Source: Roseiarcus sp963775575 (lineage in GTDB: Bacteria > Pseudomonadota > Alphaproteobacteria > Rhizobiales > Beijerinckiaceae). From it: a stretch of 64,000 nt of DNA. Where the stretch lies: the NCBI GenBank assembly GCA_963775575.1, contig CAVZJG010000002.1, forward strand, positions 2,232,001 to 2,296,000, read 5' to 3'. Below the pieces are notes generated by a model. The model worked only from the letters and a program-made list of their open reading frames with translations, was not told where the DNA came from and made no database searches. Positions 25,121 through 35,887 of the stretch are shown one piece after another; position 1 is the stretch's first letter, and each line of letters begins with the position of its first letter. A program made the position numbers and the translations under genes.

Positions 25121-25756
25121 ATGAATGTCGGCCGCCGCCCGAAGCGCGCGGAGCGACGCGAGGAGTGCTTCGGTTTGCGGCGTTCGACGGCGGGGAGGGT
25201 CGGGAAGGCGCGCGCGGCGCTGGCGCGGCTCTGCATCCTCGCGGCGCCGCTGGCGCTGTGCGGATGCCTCGAAGCCGCCGCCGACCTCGCGCCGAGCGTG
25301 GAGGCTCATCATCAGATCGCCCGGCGCGAGGGCGTGAATCTCGCCCAGGCGAGCGTCGCCATCGTCTCCGTCGAGGGCGCCCCAGCCGCAATCCTGGCGA
25401 ACTTTTCGCCAATCTTGGAGCGCGAGGCGCGAGCGCGCGACATTCAAGTCGTCGACGCCGCGAGCGCGCGCTATCTCGCGCGCGGCTATCTTTCGGCGGC
25501 TCCGACCGAGGACGGAGCGTCGATCGAATACGTCTGGGACGTCTTCACCGCCGATAAGCGGCGCGCACAAAGGCTCTCCGCGGAGATCGACGTCAAGGGA
25601 TCGGGCGCCGATCCTTGGGCGCTCGTCGGCGAGGCGGCGCTCAAAGGCGTCGCCGCCGCGAGCGCGGACGATCTGGCCGCCTTTCTCTCCGACACGCCCG
25701 AGGCGGCCGCGCCGGCGCCGGCCGTCGGGACGCCGCTGAGCTACGCGCCCCAATAG
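25121..25756 (+). CDS. probable lipoprotein of unknown function
   Basis: Protein of 211 residues. A basic N-terminus of about 30 residues precedes the hydrophobic segment and lipobox APLALCGC (Cys near residue 49), so the true start may be further downstream. The mature part has VNLAQASVAIVSVEGAPAAI and the EREARARDIQVVDAASARYL repeat-like helices, then a Pro/Ala tail. This is the layout of a small alphaproteobacterial outer-membrane lipoprotein family with no assigned role. Confidence 0.6.
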   Translation: MNVGRRPKRAERREECFGLRRSTAGRVGKARAALARLCILAAPLALCGCLEAAADLAPSVEAHHQIARREGVNLAQASVAIVSVEGAPAAILANFSPILEREARARDIQVVDAASARYLARGYLSAAPTEDGASIEYVWDVFTADKRRAQRLSAEIDVKGSGADPWALVGEAALKGVAAASADDLAAFLSDTPEAAAPAPAVGTPLSYAPQ

Positions 25757-25933
25757 GCTGCTGCGCCCAGCGCATTCCAGTGGATAACGAGGCGCGCCGA
25801 CGCTCGGCGTCATCGCAGCGTCGTATTGTTCCTGCGCGACGCGGCTGCTATGACCCGCCCGTCTCGCGCGCCGGCGCCGTCAGATCGGGCGGCGGCGGTG
25901 ATTCGCGCCTGGAGCCGCCGCATGAAGGAACAA

Positions 25934-26866
25934 ATGAAGATTTTGGCGGGCAATTCCAACGCGCCGCTCGCCGAAGCGATCGCCGCCTATCTCGACGAGC
26001 CGCTGACGCGCTGCCACGTGCGCCGCTTCGCCGATCTCGAAATCTTCGTCGAAATCCTGGAAAACGTGCGCGGCCGCGACGCCTTCATCATTCAGTCGAC
26101 GTCCTATCCGACCAACGACAACCTGATGGAGCTGCTGATCATGATCGACGCGCTGCGGCGCGCGTCGGCGCAACGCATCAGCGCGGTCATGCCCTATTTC
26201 GGCTATGCGCGGCAGGATCGCAAACCGGGGCCGCGCTCGCCCATTTCGGCCAAGCTGGTCGCCAATCTGATCACCCGCGCCGGCGCGGACCGCGTCGTCA
26301 CCGTCGATCTGCACGCCGGCCAGATCCAAGGCTTCTTCGACATTCCCGTCGACAACCTGTTCGCCGCGCCGACGATGGTGCGCGACATCAAGGAGCGCGG
26401 CGTCGCCAGCAACGTGATGGTGGTCTCGCCCGACGTCGGCGGCGTGGTGCGCGCGCGCGCTCTCGCCAAGCGCCTCGACGCGCCGCTCGCCATCGTCGAC
26501 AAGCGGCGCGATCGCGCCGGCGAATCGGAGGTCATGAACATCATCGGCGACGTCAGCGGCCGCAACTGCGTGGTGCTCGACGACATCATCGATTCCGGCG
26601 GCACGCTGTGCAACGCCGCCGACGCGCTGCTGGACCAGGGCGCAGCGAGCGTTTCGGCCTATATCACCCACGGCGTGCTTTCGGGCGGCGCGGTGGCGCG
26701 CATCGCCGCCTCGCGGCTCAAGGAGCTGGTGCTCACCGACACCATCGCGCCGACCGAGGCGGTGCGGGTGGCGCACAACATCCGGGTGATTTCGACCGCG
26801 CCGCTGATCGGTGAGGCGATCGCCCGCATCGCCAAGGAAGAAAGCGTCTCGGTGCTGTTCGACTGA
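25934..26866 (+). CDS. prs: ribose-phosphate pyrophosphokinase
   Basis: PRPP synthetase of 310 residues, the normal size. It forms phosphoribosyl pyrophosphate from ribose 5-phosphate and ATP for purine, pyrimidine, histidine and NAD synthesis. It has ILAGNSNAPLAEAI at the start, the ATP-site PYFGYARQDRKPGPRSPISAK, the metal-site DLHAGQIQGFFDIPVDNLFA and the PRPP loop VVLDDIIDSGGTL. I chose Met at 25934 after an AAGGAACAA site; Met at 25922 is a near alternative. No operon partner is close. Confidence 0.95.
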   Translation: MKILAGNSNAPLAEAIAAYLDEPLTRCHVRRFADLEIFVEILENVRGRDAFIIQSTSYPTNDNLMELLIMIDALRRASAQRISAVMPYFGYARQDRKPGPRSPISAKLVANLITRAGADRVVTVDLHAGQIQGFFDIPVDNLFAAPTMVRDIKERGVASNVMVVSPDVGGVVRARALAKRLDAPLAIVDKRRDRAGESEVMNIIGDVSGRNCVVLDDIIDSGGTLCNAADALLDQGAASVSAYITHGVLSGGAVARIAASRLKELVLTDTIAPTEAVRVAHNIRVISTAPLIGEAIARIAKEESVSVLFD

Positions 26867-26990
26867 GCGCGCGCGGCGCTCGGGCCGGCGTCGCCGCAAG
26901 CGATCGAGGCGCTTCCCTTTTTCTTGACGGCGGCGCCGCCCGCCGGCTTCCTCGGCAAGGCGATCCCGCCGAAAGCTTCAGGCGTTTCCT

Positions 26991-27407
26991 ATGGCAAAGA
27001 GTGCTGAAAACTCCCTCGACGCGCTGTTCGCGGCGGCGAGGGCCGCGCAAGCCCGCGCCTACGCGCCCTATTCGCGCTTCAAGGTCGGCGCGGCGTTGCG
27101 CACGCCGAGCGGCGCGATCTATTGCGGCTGCAACGTCGAGAACGCCGCCTACCCCGAAGGCGCCTGCGCGGAAGCGAACGCGATCGGCGCGATGGCGCTC
27201 GCCGGCGAGCGGCGCATCGTCGATATCCTCGTCGTCGGCGACGGCGAGGCGTTGTGCACGCCGTGCGGCGGCTGCCGCCAGCGCATTCGCGAATTCGCCG
27301 ACGCGAATACGCGCGTCCACGTCGCGGGACCGGAAGGCGTGCGCGCGACCTTCACGCTGGAGGAATTGTTGCCGCACTCGTTCGGGCCGGGGCATCTGGG
27401 GCGGTGA
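26991..27407 (+). CDS. cdd: cytidine deaminase
   Basis: Homotetrameric-type cytidine deaminase of 138 residues. The zinc and catalytic motif CNVENAAYPEGACAEANAI carries Cys and the acid Glu (C-A-E), and CTPCGGCRQRI provides the two other Cys ligands. It converts cytidine and deoxycytidine to uridine forms. Downstream on the same strand, beyond a decayed gene and a toxin-antitoxin pair, are punA and deoA, so this is part of a nucleoside-salvage group. The 3' end overlaps the convergent pseudogene by 56 bp. Confidence 0.95.
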   Translation: MAKSAENSLDALFAAARAAQARAYAPYSRFKVGAALRTPSGAIYCGCNVENAAYPEGACAEANAIGAMALAGERRIVDILVVGDGEALCTPCGGCRQRIREFADANTRVHVAGPEGVRATFTLEELLPHSFGPGHLGR

Positions 27408-27942
27408 GCTCGTACGGATCGACCCGATCAAATCGAATGCCGGCCTCTCGCCGACGCTCGTTCGGCGTCGCGTCGAGCCTCGATCGCCGGCCGTTCCTGT
27501 TGAGGCGCCGATCCTCGTCGAGCGTGATCACAGCCAGCTTCCAATGGCTGTCGACAAGAGCGTTCATGGTTTCGACGGTGAGATCGCCTCGACGAAAAAG
27601 CGTGAGAACCGATCTCGCGAAGGCGCGGCGGGGCGTGCCGTGTTCGACCCGAAAAAACACTCCGGCCTTTGCGTTTGCGTTTTCTCTTTGCGCCGCCTTC
27701 GCGGCGGTCGACCATTGCCGCCGATCGACTTGATCCACGTGATGAGGCGTCGCCGAGCCGCCGCATTTGATTTTCGCGTACACGTCGGCGAGCAATTCGA
27801 GAATACGGATGGCGGTGTTCTCCGTTCAGCCGGCCTTGCGAAGCTCGTCGACGTGCCGACAGGCGATGGCCGCCTGTTCGATTGTCGGCGCACTGACGCT
27901 CGCCGGAGCCTCCGAGCGCATCTCGCCGTCCAGTCGCCACAT
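27352..27942 (-). pseudogene. alphaproteobacterial hypothetical gene with an internal TGA
   Basis: Read from the ATG at 27942, the frame begins MWRLDGEMRSEAPASVSAPT and continues to HVDELRKAG, then hits TGA, then goes on in the same frame as TENTAIRILELLADVYAKIK to a normal end at 27352. Both halves look coding (long hydrophilic helices, HWKLAVITLDEDRRLN, ERRREAGI). The frame is kept on both sides, so a single C-to-T change of CGA is the simplest cause. A TTG at 27795 could restart the larger part. No function is recognised. The two halves were compared only by eye. Confidence 0.55.
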
Positions 27943-28017
27943 CGCTGGAACTCCATCCGCCAACCGTCGCGCACGACGAAATTGACCTTTATATAAAATG
28001 TCTATAGACGTTCCGCA

Positions 28018-28266
28018 ATGAAGAGGGTCATCCTCCTCAAGCGCGCGGCGACGGCCTTGCGCAAGCGTCGAAATGTCGCCCCAAGACTTCGGGACAAAAT
28101 CGCCGCCTGTGCGGCGGACCCGGCCTCGCTCGCCAACAGCGTCACGGAGTTGCGCGGGTCGTCGTTGAAGAGGTTGCGGGTCGGCGATTTCAGGATTCTC
28201 TTCGAGGAAACGGCGACGGAGATTATCGTATCGAGGATCGGGCCGCGGGGCTCGATCTACGAGTGA
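28018..28266 (+). CDS. RelE/ParE-superfamily toxin (HigB-like)
   Basis: An 82-residue basic protein. It shows MKRVILLKRAATALRKRRNV, then a mid part ELRGSSLKRLRVGDFRILFE and VSRIGPRGSIY at the end. The LKRLRVGDFRI-x-F motif is typical of RelE-type mRNA interferases. It precedes its antitoxin gene, as in higBA, with overlap or a few bases between. The pair sits between cdd and punA and is probably a late insertion. Confidence 0.88.
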   Translation: MKRVILLKRAATALRKRRNVAPRLRDKIAACAADPASLANSVTELRGSSLKRLRVGDFRILFEETATEIIVSRIGPRGSIYE

Positions 28267-28280
28267 AGGGCGCCCAGACG

Positions 28281-28640
28281 ATGAACGCCAAGTACATCAC
28301 GACGCCTGGCGGCGAGAAGCTCGCAATCCTCCCGGCATCCGAACTTGAAGACCTGTGCGACGCGCTCGCCCACGCGACAGCCATGGCCGACTACCGAGCA
28401 GGGCGCGAGGAAGCGCTCTCGCTCGAGGAGGCCAACGCGCTGCTCGCCGCGCCGACGCCGCTCGCCTTCTGGCGCGGCAAGCGCGGCCTGACCCAGGCGG
28501 CGCTCGCCAAAGCCGCCGGAACGACGCAACCCCACATCGCCGACCTCGAATCCGGTAAGCACGGCGGTTCGCTCGAAATCATGTCGCGGATCGCCAAGGC
28601 GCTGAAGGTCAAGATCGACGATTTGGTGATCGAGGGTTGA
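28281..28640 (+). CDS. XRE-family antitoxin
   Basis: A 119-residue protein. The N-terminal half is helical (NAKYITTPGGEKLAILPASE). The C-terminal HTH is classic XRE: FWRGKRGLTQAALAKAAGTT, QPHIADLESGKHGGSLEIMS and RIAKALKVKIDDLVI. It would neutralise the RelE-like protein and repress the pair. A GTG at 28263 could give six extra residues; I chose the ATG at 28281. Confidence 0.9.
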   Translation: MNAKYITTPGGEKLAILPASELEDLCDALAHATAMADYRAGREEALSLEEANALLAAPTPLAFWRGKRGLTQAALAKAAGTTQPHIADLESGKHGGSLEIMSRIAKALKVKIDDLVIEG

Positions 28641-28694
28641 ATTTCGTCGGCCGCGCGAGCCCGCCGACCTGCATCGAGCAGCGGGGAGACGCCT

Positions 28695-29521
28695 TTGGCT
28701 GAGTCGACCGACGCCGCGATCGCAGCGCTCGCCAAGCGCGGCGTGACGGCCCTGCCGCCGCTCGGCCTGGTGCTCGGTTCGGGGCTCGGCGGCCTCGCCG
28801 ACGAGGCGGCGGACGCGCTCGCCATTTCCTATTCCGAAATCCCCGGCTTTCCCGTTGCCACCGTCGCCGGCCATGCCGGGCGGCTGGTCGTCGGCGCGCT
28901 CGAGGGGCGGCGCGTCGCGCTGTTCCAGGGGCGCGGCCACTACTACGAGCTCGGCGACGCGCGCGCGATGGCCGTCGCCATCGAGGCGTTCAAGCGGCTC
29001 GGCGGGCGCACGCTGTTCCTCACCAACGCCGCCGCCGGCCTGCACGCGCATTGGCGCCCGCCGGCGCTGGTCGCGATCGTCGACCACATCAATTTCGCCG
29101 GCGCCAATCCGCTGATCGGCTTGCCCTCCGACGATCGCTTTGTGCCGATGACGCAAGGCTACGACCGCCGATTGCTGGCGAGCCTGAAAGCGGCGGCGCG
29201 GACAGCCGAGGTCGATCTGTACGAGGGCGTCTACATGTGGTTCTCCGGCCCGAGCTTCGAGACGCCGGCCGAAATCCGCGCGGCCAAGATTCTCGGCGCC
29301 GATCTGGTCGGCATGTCGACGGTCCCGGAGGTGTTGATCGCGCGCTACTTCGCCCTGCGCTACGTCGCCGTCTCGCTGGTGACGAACTTCGCCGCCGGAC
29401 TCTCGGGCGGCGATCCGAGCCACAAGGAGACGCAGGAATTCGCGGCGCTCGGTTCGCGGCAATTCCGCCGCCTGCTCAGGGCCTTCATCGCCGCGCACGA
29501 CGACACGGAGAAAAGCGCCTG

Positions 29522-29522
<1 letters not shown>
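28695..29522 (+). CDS. punA: purine-nucleoside phosphorylase (PunA type)
   Basis: Trimeric-type PNP of 275 residues with a TTG start. Motifs are GLVLGSGLGGLADE, the phosphate-site VAGHAGRLVVG, GRGHYYELGD, NAAAGL, MWFSGPSFETPAEIRAAKIL, the methyl-site GMSTVPE and the base-site VTNFAAGLS. It splits purine nucleosides to the base and ribose 1-phosphate. Its stop overlaps the deoA start (TGATG), so the two are translated together. Confidence 0.93.
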
Positions 29523-30850
<1,328 letters not shown>

Positions 30851-30956
30851 GCGTACTGCTGGCGACGAAGGCATGGGGTCCCTCGCCCCGGCGCGACCGC
30901 CTGCGCGGCCGATTAGCCGAGGGATATCAGGGGCGTTGAGCAAATTCAACATGCGC

Positions 30957-31095
30957 CGTCATGGCGAGCGAAGCGAAGCCATCCAGACTTGGGCCACAGG
31001 AACGACAGCTTGGCCTCACGCGAAAGTCCAAAGCGCCGTTGGCTCCGGTTCTCTTGGCTTAGTCTGGATCGCTTCGCTGTCGCTCGCGATGACGG
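30957..31095. repeat. REP-like intergenic palindrome, copy 1
   Basis: The left arm CGTCATGGCGAGCGAAGCGA and right arm, inverted, CGTCATCGCGAGCGACAGCG, face each other with CCATCCAGAC / GTCTGGATCG inside. The same kind of element is at 51386-51530. It is a known style of alphaproteobacterial intergenic repeat. It fills most of the gap between deoA and uvrC. Confidence 0.8.
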
Positions 31096-31184
31096 TTAAG
31101 GTGCGTCGGGAACGGCGCCGAAGACTTGCGCCCGAAGTCCACGCCCTTCCAGAATCGCGCCCGGCGGCCTAAATCTAGCGCTCC

Positions 31185-33194
31185 ATGACAGGCGCGCGAA
31201 AAGACCCCTTGGCGGGCGACGGCGGCTTCGACCCCGCTTCGCTCGTCGCCGAGCCAGAAAACGACGACGCCTCGCCGGCGCTCGATCTCGATCTCGACGA
31301 GCCCGCAGCCGAGCCGGGGCCGCTGGCGCGCGGCGCGGCGGCGATCAAGTCGTTTTGGAAGCACGCGCCGCTCGGACCGGGCGTCTACCGGATGATCGGC
31401 GCCGACGGCGAGGTGCTCTACGTCGGCAAGGCGCGCTCGATCAAGAAGCGGGTGCAGAGCTACGCCACGCCCGAGCGCCAGTCGGTCCGCATCGCGCGGA
31501 TGATCGCGCAGACCGCCTCGATGGTCTTCGTCACCACCGAGACCGAGGCCGAGGCGCTGCTGCTGGAGGCCAATCTCATCAAGCAGCTCAAGCCGCGTTA
31601 CAACGTGCTGCTGCGCGACGACAAGAGCTTCCCCTACATCCTCATCGCCGGCGGCCACGACGCGCCGCGCCTGATCAAGCACCGCGGCGCGCGATCAATT
31701 CCTGGCGACTATTTCGGCCCGTTCGCCGACGCCGGCGCGGTCGCGCGCACCCTCAACGCGCTGCAGCGCGCGTTCCTGCTGCGCACCTGCTCCGACAGCT
31801 ACTACGACAACCGCACCCGGCCGTGCCTGCTCTACCAGATCAAGCGCTGCTCCGCGCCCTGCACCGGCGAGATCGCGCTTGCCGACTACGCCGAGTTGGT
31901 CGTGCAGGCGCGCGACTTTCTCTCCGGGCGCAGCCGCGCCATCCGCCAGCGTCTCGCCAGGGAGATGAGCGAAGCGGCGCAAGCGTTGCAGTTTGAAACG
32001 GCGGCGCGGCTGCGCGACCGCATCTCCGCGCTGTCGGCGATCCAGGGCGAGCAGAGCGTCAACCCGCGCTCGGTGCCCGAGGCCGACGTGTTCGCGATTT
32101 GCGAAGAGGCGGGGCAGTTCTGCATCGAAGCGTTCTTCTTCCGCACCTATCAGAATTGGGGCAACCGCGCCTATTTTCCGCGCGCCGATCGCACGCTGGG
32201 CGCGGCGGAGGTGCTCGATTCCTTCCTCGCGCAATTCTATCTCGAGCGGCCCGCGCCGCGGCTGGTGCTGCTGAGCTGCGACGTCGCCTCGCGCGAATCG
32301 TTGCGCGAAATCCTCAGCGCGCGCGCCGGCCATCGCATCGCCATCGGCGCGCCGCGGCGCGGCGAAAAGAAGGAGCTGGTCGACAACGCGCTACGCAACG
32401 CGCGCGAGGCGCTGTCGCGCAAATTGGCGGAGGCGGCGAGCCAGGAGAAGCTGCTCGGCGCGCTTCAAGCGGCGTTTGGGGTCGCGACGCCGCTGCGCCG
32501 CGTCGAGGTCTACGACAATTCGCACATCATGGGGACCAACGCGATCGGCGCGATGATCGTCGCCGGGCCGGAAGGCTTCGTGAAGAACCAGTACCGCACC
32601 TTCACCATCAAGAGCGCTTCGCTGACTCCGGGCGACGACACCGCGATGATGCGCGAGGCGCTGAGCCGCCGCTTCGCCCGCCTCCTCAGGCAGGCGGCGG
32701 AAACGCCGCCGCCTGCGGACGAAGGCGCCTTTCCCGACAAGCCCGATCTCGTCGTCGTCGACGGCGGGCGCGGACAGTTCGAGGCGGCGCGGCAGGTCTT
32801 CGCCGAACTCGGCGTCGAAGGCGTCGCCCTCGCTTCGATCGCCAAGGGGCCGGATCGCAATGCCGGCCGCGAGACCTTCTTCGTCGAGGGGCGCGCGCCG
32901 TTCAAGCTCAGCCCACGCGATCCCGCGCTGTTCTTCGTCCAGCGGCTTCGCGACGAGGCGCACCGCTTCGCGATCGGGGCGCATCGCGCCAAACGCAAGA
33001 AGGAATTCGTCAAGAGCCCGCTCGACGAAATCCCCGGCATCGGCCCGGCGCGCAAGCGCGCGCTGCTTCACGCGTTCGGCTCGGCCAAGGACGTCGCCCG
33101 CGCCGGCCTCGCCGACCTCGAAAAGACCCCGGGCCTCAACGCCGCGACGGCGAAACTGGTCTATGATTTCTTCCACGATTCTGGCGGAAGCTGA
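31185..33194 (+). CDS. uvrC: UvrABC system protein C
   Basis: Excinuclease subunit C of 669 residues. After a 55-residue acidic N-terminal extension comes the GIY-YIG nuclease (GPGVYRMIGADGEVLYVGKA, about 64-83), then a Cys-rich iron-site region (CLLYQIKRCSAPCTG), the UVR domain near 260-290, the RNase H-like nuclease with VEVYDNSHIMGTNAIGAMIV (Asp in YDNSH) and a C-terminal HhH pair IPGIGPARKRALLHAFGSAK. It makes the two incisions in nucleotide excision repair. Confidence 0.97.
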   Translation: MTGARKDPLAGDGGFDPASLVAEPENDDASPALDLDLDEPAAEPGPLARGAAAIKSFWKHAPLGPGVYRMIGADGEVLYVGKARSIKKRVQSYATPERQSVRIARMIAQTASMVFVTTETEAEALLLEANLIKQLKPRYNVLLRDDKSFPYILIAGGHDAPRLIKHRGARSIPGDYFGPFADAGAVARTLNALQRAFLLRTCSDSYYDNRTRPCLLYQIKRCSAPCTGEIALADYAELVVQARDFLSGRSRAIRQRLAREMSEAAQALQFETAARLRDRISALSAIQGEQSVNPRSVPEADVFAICEEAGQFCIEAFFFRTYQNWGNRAYFPRADRTLGAAEVLDSFLAQFYLERPAPRLVLLSCDVASRESLREILSARAGHRIAIGAPRRGEKKELVDNALRNAREALSRKLAEAASQEKLLGALQAAFGVATPLRRVEVYDNSHIMGTNAIGAMIVAGPEGFVKNQYRTFTIKSASLTPGDDTAMMREALSRRFARLLRQAAETPPPADEGAFPDKPDLVVVDGGRGQFEAARQVFAELGVEGVALASIAKGPDRNAGRETFFVEGRAPFKLSPRDPALFFVQRLRDEAHRFAIGAHRAKRKKEFVKSPLDEIPGIGPARKRALLHAFGSAKDVARAGLADLEKTPGLNAATAKLVYDFFHDSGGS

Positions 33195-33252
33195 GGGAGC
33201 ATGGTAGGGGGGCCGCCTTCCTTCCCCCGCAAGGGGAGAAGGGGAGTCGCGC

Positions 33253-34176
33253 TTGAGGATTCCCATGCTCGAAGGCCTGCCGCCCAACAACGCCGCGCAT
33301 CTTCTGCGCCTGGTTTGCGATGAAAAGCGCGCTCGCGCGGTCGCCGATCTGATCGTCGAGAGTTTCGAGCCCGCCGAGGCCGCTTCGACCGCGTTCGAGA
33401 CCGACGAGCGCTGGCCGGGCGGCGGCAAGGCGTGGCTGGTCGAGGCTTATTTTGGCTTCGCGCCCGACGAGGAGGCCTTACGCGAACTCGTCGCCGTCGC
33501 CGCCGGGGAGGACGCGGCGAGGCGCGTCGAGTTCGCCGTCACGGAAAAGCGCGACTGGGTCGCCAACGCGCTCGCCGGGTTGAAGCCGGTGCGCGCCGGG
33601 CGCTTTCTCGTCCACGGCGCACACGACCGCGCGCGCGTCGGCGCCCATGATATCGGTATCGAGATCGAAGCCGGCCTCGCTTTCGGCACCGGCCACCACG
33701 GCACCACGCGCGGCTGCCTCCTGCATTTCGACCGCGTCCTCAAGCGCCGCCGGCCGCGCGCCGTGCTTGACGTCGGTTGCGGCGCCGGCGTGCTCGCCAT
33801 CGCCGCGGCCAAGGTTCTGAAGCGCAAGGTCCAGCTCGGCGACGTCGACGCGACCGCCGTCGAGGTCGCCAACGCCAACGCGCGCCTCAACGGCGTCGCG
33901 GCGTATTGCAAGGCAATCGTCTCGCGCGGTGTCGAGAATCGCGCCTTACGCGATGGCGGCCCTTACGACCTCGTGTTCGCCAACATCCTCGCCAAGCCGC
34001 TGCGCCTGCTCGCGCCCTCGCTCGCCGCCGTGACCGCGCCGGACGGCGAAGCGGTCGTCTCCGGGCTGCTGCTCGCGGATGCGCCCGGCGTGCTCGCGGC
34101 GTGGCGCGCGCAGGGGTTTTGCCTCGTCGAGCGGATCGACCTGGAAGGCTGGGCGAGCCTGCGGCTGAGGCGGTGA
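33253..34176 (+). CDS. prmA: ribosomal protein L11 methyltransferase
   Basis: Methyltransferase of 307 residues. The N-terminal substrate-binding half includes EAYFGFAPDE. The catalytic half has AFGTGHHGTT (SAM-site loop), LDVGCGAGVLAIAAAK (motif I) and DLVFANIL (catalytic N-x-x motif). It trimethylates ribosomal protein L11. The true start may be the Met at 33265; 58 bp separate it from uvrC. Confidence 0.93.
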   Translation: MRIPMLEGLPPNNAAHLLRLVCDEKRARAVADLIVESFEPAEAASTAFETDERWPGGGKAWLVEAYFGFAPDEEALRELVAVAAGEDAARRVEFAVTEKRDWVANALAGLKPVRAGRFLVHGAHDRARVGAHDIGIEIEAGLAFGTGHHGTTRGCLLHFDRVLKRRRPRAVLDVGCGAGVLAIAAAKVLKRKVQLGDVDATAVEVANANARLNGVAAYCKAIVSRGVENRALRDGGPYDLVFANILAKPLRLLAPSLAAVTAPDGEAVVSGLLLADAPGVLAAWRAQGFCLVERIDLEGWASLRLRR

Positions 34177-34215
34177 TCCCTTCTCCCCTTGTGGGAGATA
34201 GGGGGCTCGCCGGCC

Positions 34216-34884
34216 TCAATGCAACTGAATCGACGCGTCGGCGCTGCGGGCGATCTCCATCTGGGAAATCGCCACCAGGATTTCGGCGCGCGACTTGAGG
34301 TTGGCCGCCTCGAGCAGCGCCTGCTTCTCCTTGGCGCCGTAAGGGCTGAGCATCGCCAGGCCGTTGACCAGGGTCTCGTTGGAGGCCTTGGCGATGTCGT
34401 CCCAATCGATCTTGAGCTTGTTGGCGTCGGCGAACGCGCGCAGGGCCTCGACGAGGCCATCGCGATCGACCGCGCTTTCGCCCGCGCCCTCGTCAAAATC
34501 GTCGGCGAAATCGGAGAAATCGGCGCGCACCAGCCGATAGGGCGTCATCGTCGTCTGTTCCATGGCGACACGGAAGCGCGCCACGCCCATCAGGGTGAGG
34601 AAGCAGCGGTCGTCGCCGATTTCCGCGTATTGCACGATGCGCCCGGCGCAGCCGATCGGGTAGAGTTCGGGCGCCGGCTCCTCGGCCGCGTCGTCGCCGC
34701 TCGGCTGGATGATGCCGATCAGCCGCTCGCCCGCGAGGGCGTCGTCGAGCATGGAGAGATAGCGCGGCTCGAAAATGGTGAGCTGGATCGGCCGGCGCGG
34801 CAACAGCAGCGCGCCCGCCAGCGGGAACACCGGCAGCACGAGCGGCATTTCCTTCGGCTGGCGATAAGTCCGGTTGAGCTTCAT
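34216..34884 (-). CDS. LON substrate-binding (N-terminal) domain protein
   Basis: Protein of 222 residues consisting of a Lon-N domain only, without an AAA or protease part. It has LPVFPLAGALLLPRRPIQLT, IFEPRYLSMLDDAL, IGCAGRIVQYAEIGDDRCFL and the helix ETLVNGLAMLSPYGAKEKQA. The gene order ybbN - Lon-N is a common alphaproteobacterial pair. The start at 34884 lies 38 bp after the thioredoxin stop on the same strand. Function is probably proteostasis, but untested. Confidence 0.88.
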   Translation of the reverse strand: MKLNRTYRQPKEMPLVLPVFPLAGALLLPRRPIQLTIFEPRYLSMLDDALAGERLIGIIQPSGDDAAEEPAPELYPIGCAGRIVQYAEIGDDRCFLTLMGVARFRVAMEQTTMTPYRLVRADFSDFADDFDEGAGESAVDRDGLVEALRAFADANKLKIDWDDIAKASNETLVNGLAMLSPYGAKEKQALLEAANLKSRAEILVAISQMEIARSADASIQLH

Positions 34885-34922
34885 CGATTTCGACTCGAAC
34901 GTGGCGCGGCCCACGGCGCCGA

Positions 34923-35825
34923 TCAGAACAGCATCGCCGACAATTTGCGCCGCGCTGCGACGGCGGCCGGGTCCATCAGGCCCCACGCCTCGAAGAACTG
35001 CAGCAGCTGCTTGCGCGCCGCGTCGTCGTTCCATTGGCGGTCGCGCTTGATGATCGCCAGCAGGCAGTCGGCGGCTTCGTCGCGCTTTCCCTTGGCGCTG
35101 AGCGCCAGGGCGAGGTCGAAACGGGCCTGATGATCGTCGGGATTCGCCGCCACGGCCTTTTCCAGCGGCGCGAGGTCGCCGACCGCGGCGGCCTGCTCGG
35201 CGACGCGCACCGCGGCCCAGGCCGCGGCGAGCGCCGGGTCTTGATCCTTGCCGGCCGGCGGCGGCGCGGCCATCGACAGCACCGCCTTGGCCTGATCGAG
35301 ATCGCCGGCGTCGACGTGCAGCTTGGCGAGGCCGGCGATGGCCTTCGGGTTGGCCTCGTCCTCGGTGAGCACCCGCGCGTAGAGCGCCGCCGCGGCCGCC
35401 GCGTCGCCTTGGGCGGTCGCCGCCTCGGCCTGCGCGAGCAACTCGGCCGCTTCGGCGCCGAGCGGCCCGACCAGGCGTTCGATGAAGCCGCGCACCTGGC
35501 TCTCGGGCAGCGCCCCCATGAAACCGTCGACCGGCTGGCCCTTGTCGAAGGCGATCACCGCGGGAATCGATTGGATGCCGAGCTGGCCGGGAATCTGCGG
35601 ATGGTCGTCGATGTTCATCTTGACCAGCGTCACCTTGCCCTTGGCTTCGGCGACGGCCTTCTGCAAAACCGGCGTCAATTGCTTGCATGGGCCGCACCAC
35701 GGCGCCCAGAAGTCGACCAGCACCGGCTGGCGCGCCGAGGCGGCGATCACGTCCGCCTTGAACGACGCCGTGGTGACGTCCTTGACCGGGTTCGCAGACG
35801 CTCCCGCGCCGTTGCCGCTCGCCAT
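34923..35825 (-). CDS. thioredoxin-fold co-chaperone, YbbN/CnoX type
   Basis: Protein of 300 residues. The thioredoxin domain (about 15-125) has an intact WCGPC site (VDFWAPWCGPCKQLTP). Four TPR-like repeats follow (ALYARVLTEDEANPKAIAGL, EKAVAANPDDHQARFDLALA). The combination is typical of the co-chaperone YbbN, which protects chaperone substrates under oxidative stress. Start at Met 35825 gives MASGNGAGASANPVKDVTTA. The Lon-N gene follows on the same strand. Confidence 0.9.
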   Translation of the reverse strand: MASGNGAGASANPVKDVTTASFKADVIAASARQPVLVDFWAPWCGPCKQLTPVLQKAVAEAKGKVTLVKMNIDDHPQIPGQLGIQSIPAVIAFDKGQPVDGFMGALPESQVRGFIERLVGPLGAEAAELLAQAEAATAQGDAAAAAALYARVLTEDEANPKAIAGLAKLHVDAGDLDQAKAVLSMAAPPPAGKDQDPALAAAWAAVRVAEQAAAVGDLAPLEKAVAANPDDHQARFDLALALSAKGKRDEAADCLLAIIKRDRQWNDDAARKQLLQFFEAWGLMDPAAVAARRKLSAMLF

Positions 35826-35887
35826 GTTCCTTGCCTCCAAAGCGCCCTGACGGGCTCGCCGCCGCCTAAATGGCGTCGCGAGCGCGA

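Noticed and set aside
29051..29521. Upstream extension of the deoA frame through punA, suggesting a 599-residue fusion
   Set aside because: punA has a full set of motifs in its own frame, and deoA begins at a conserved Met at 29522 coupled to the punA stop.
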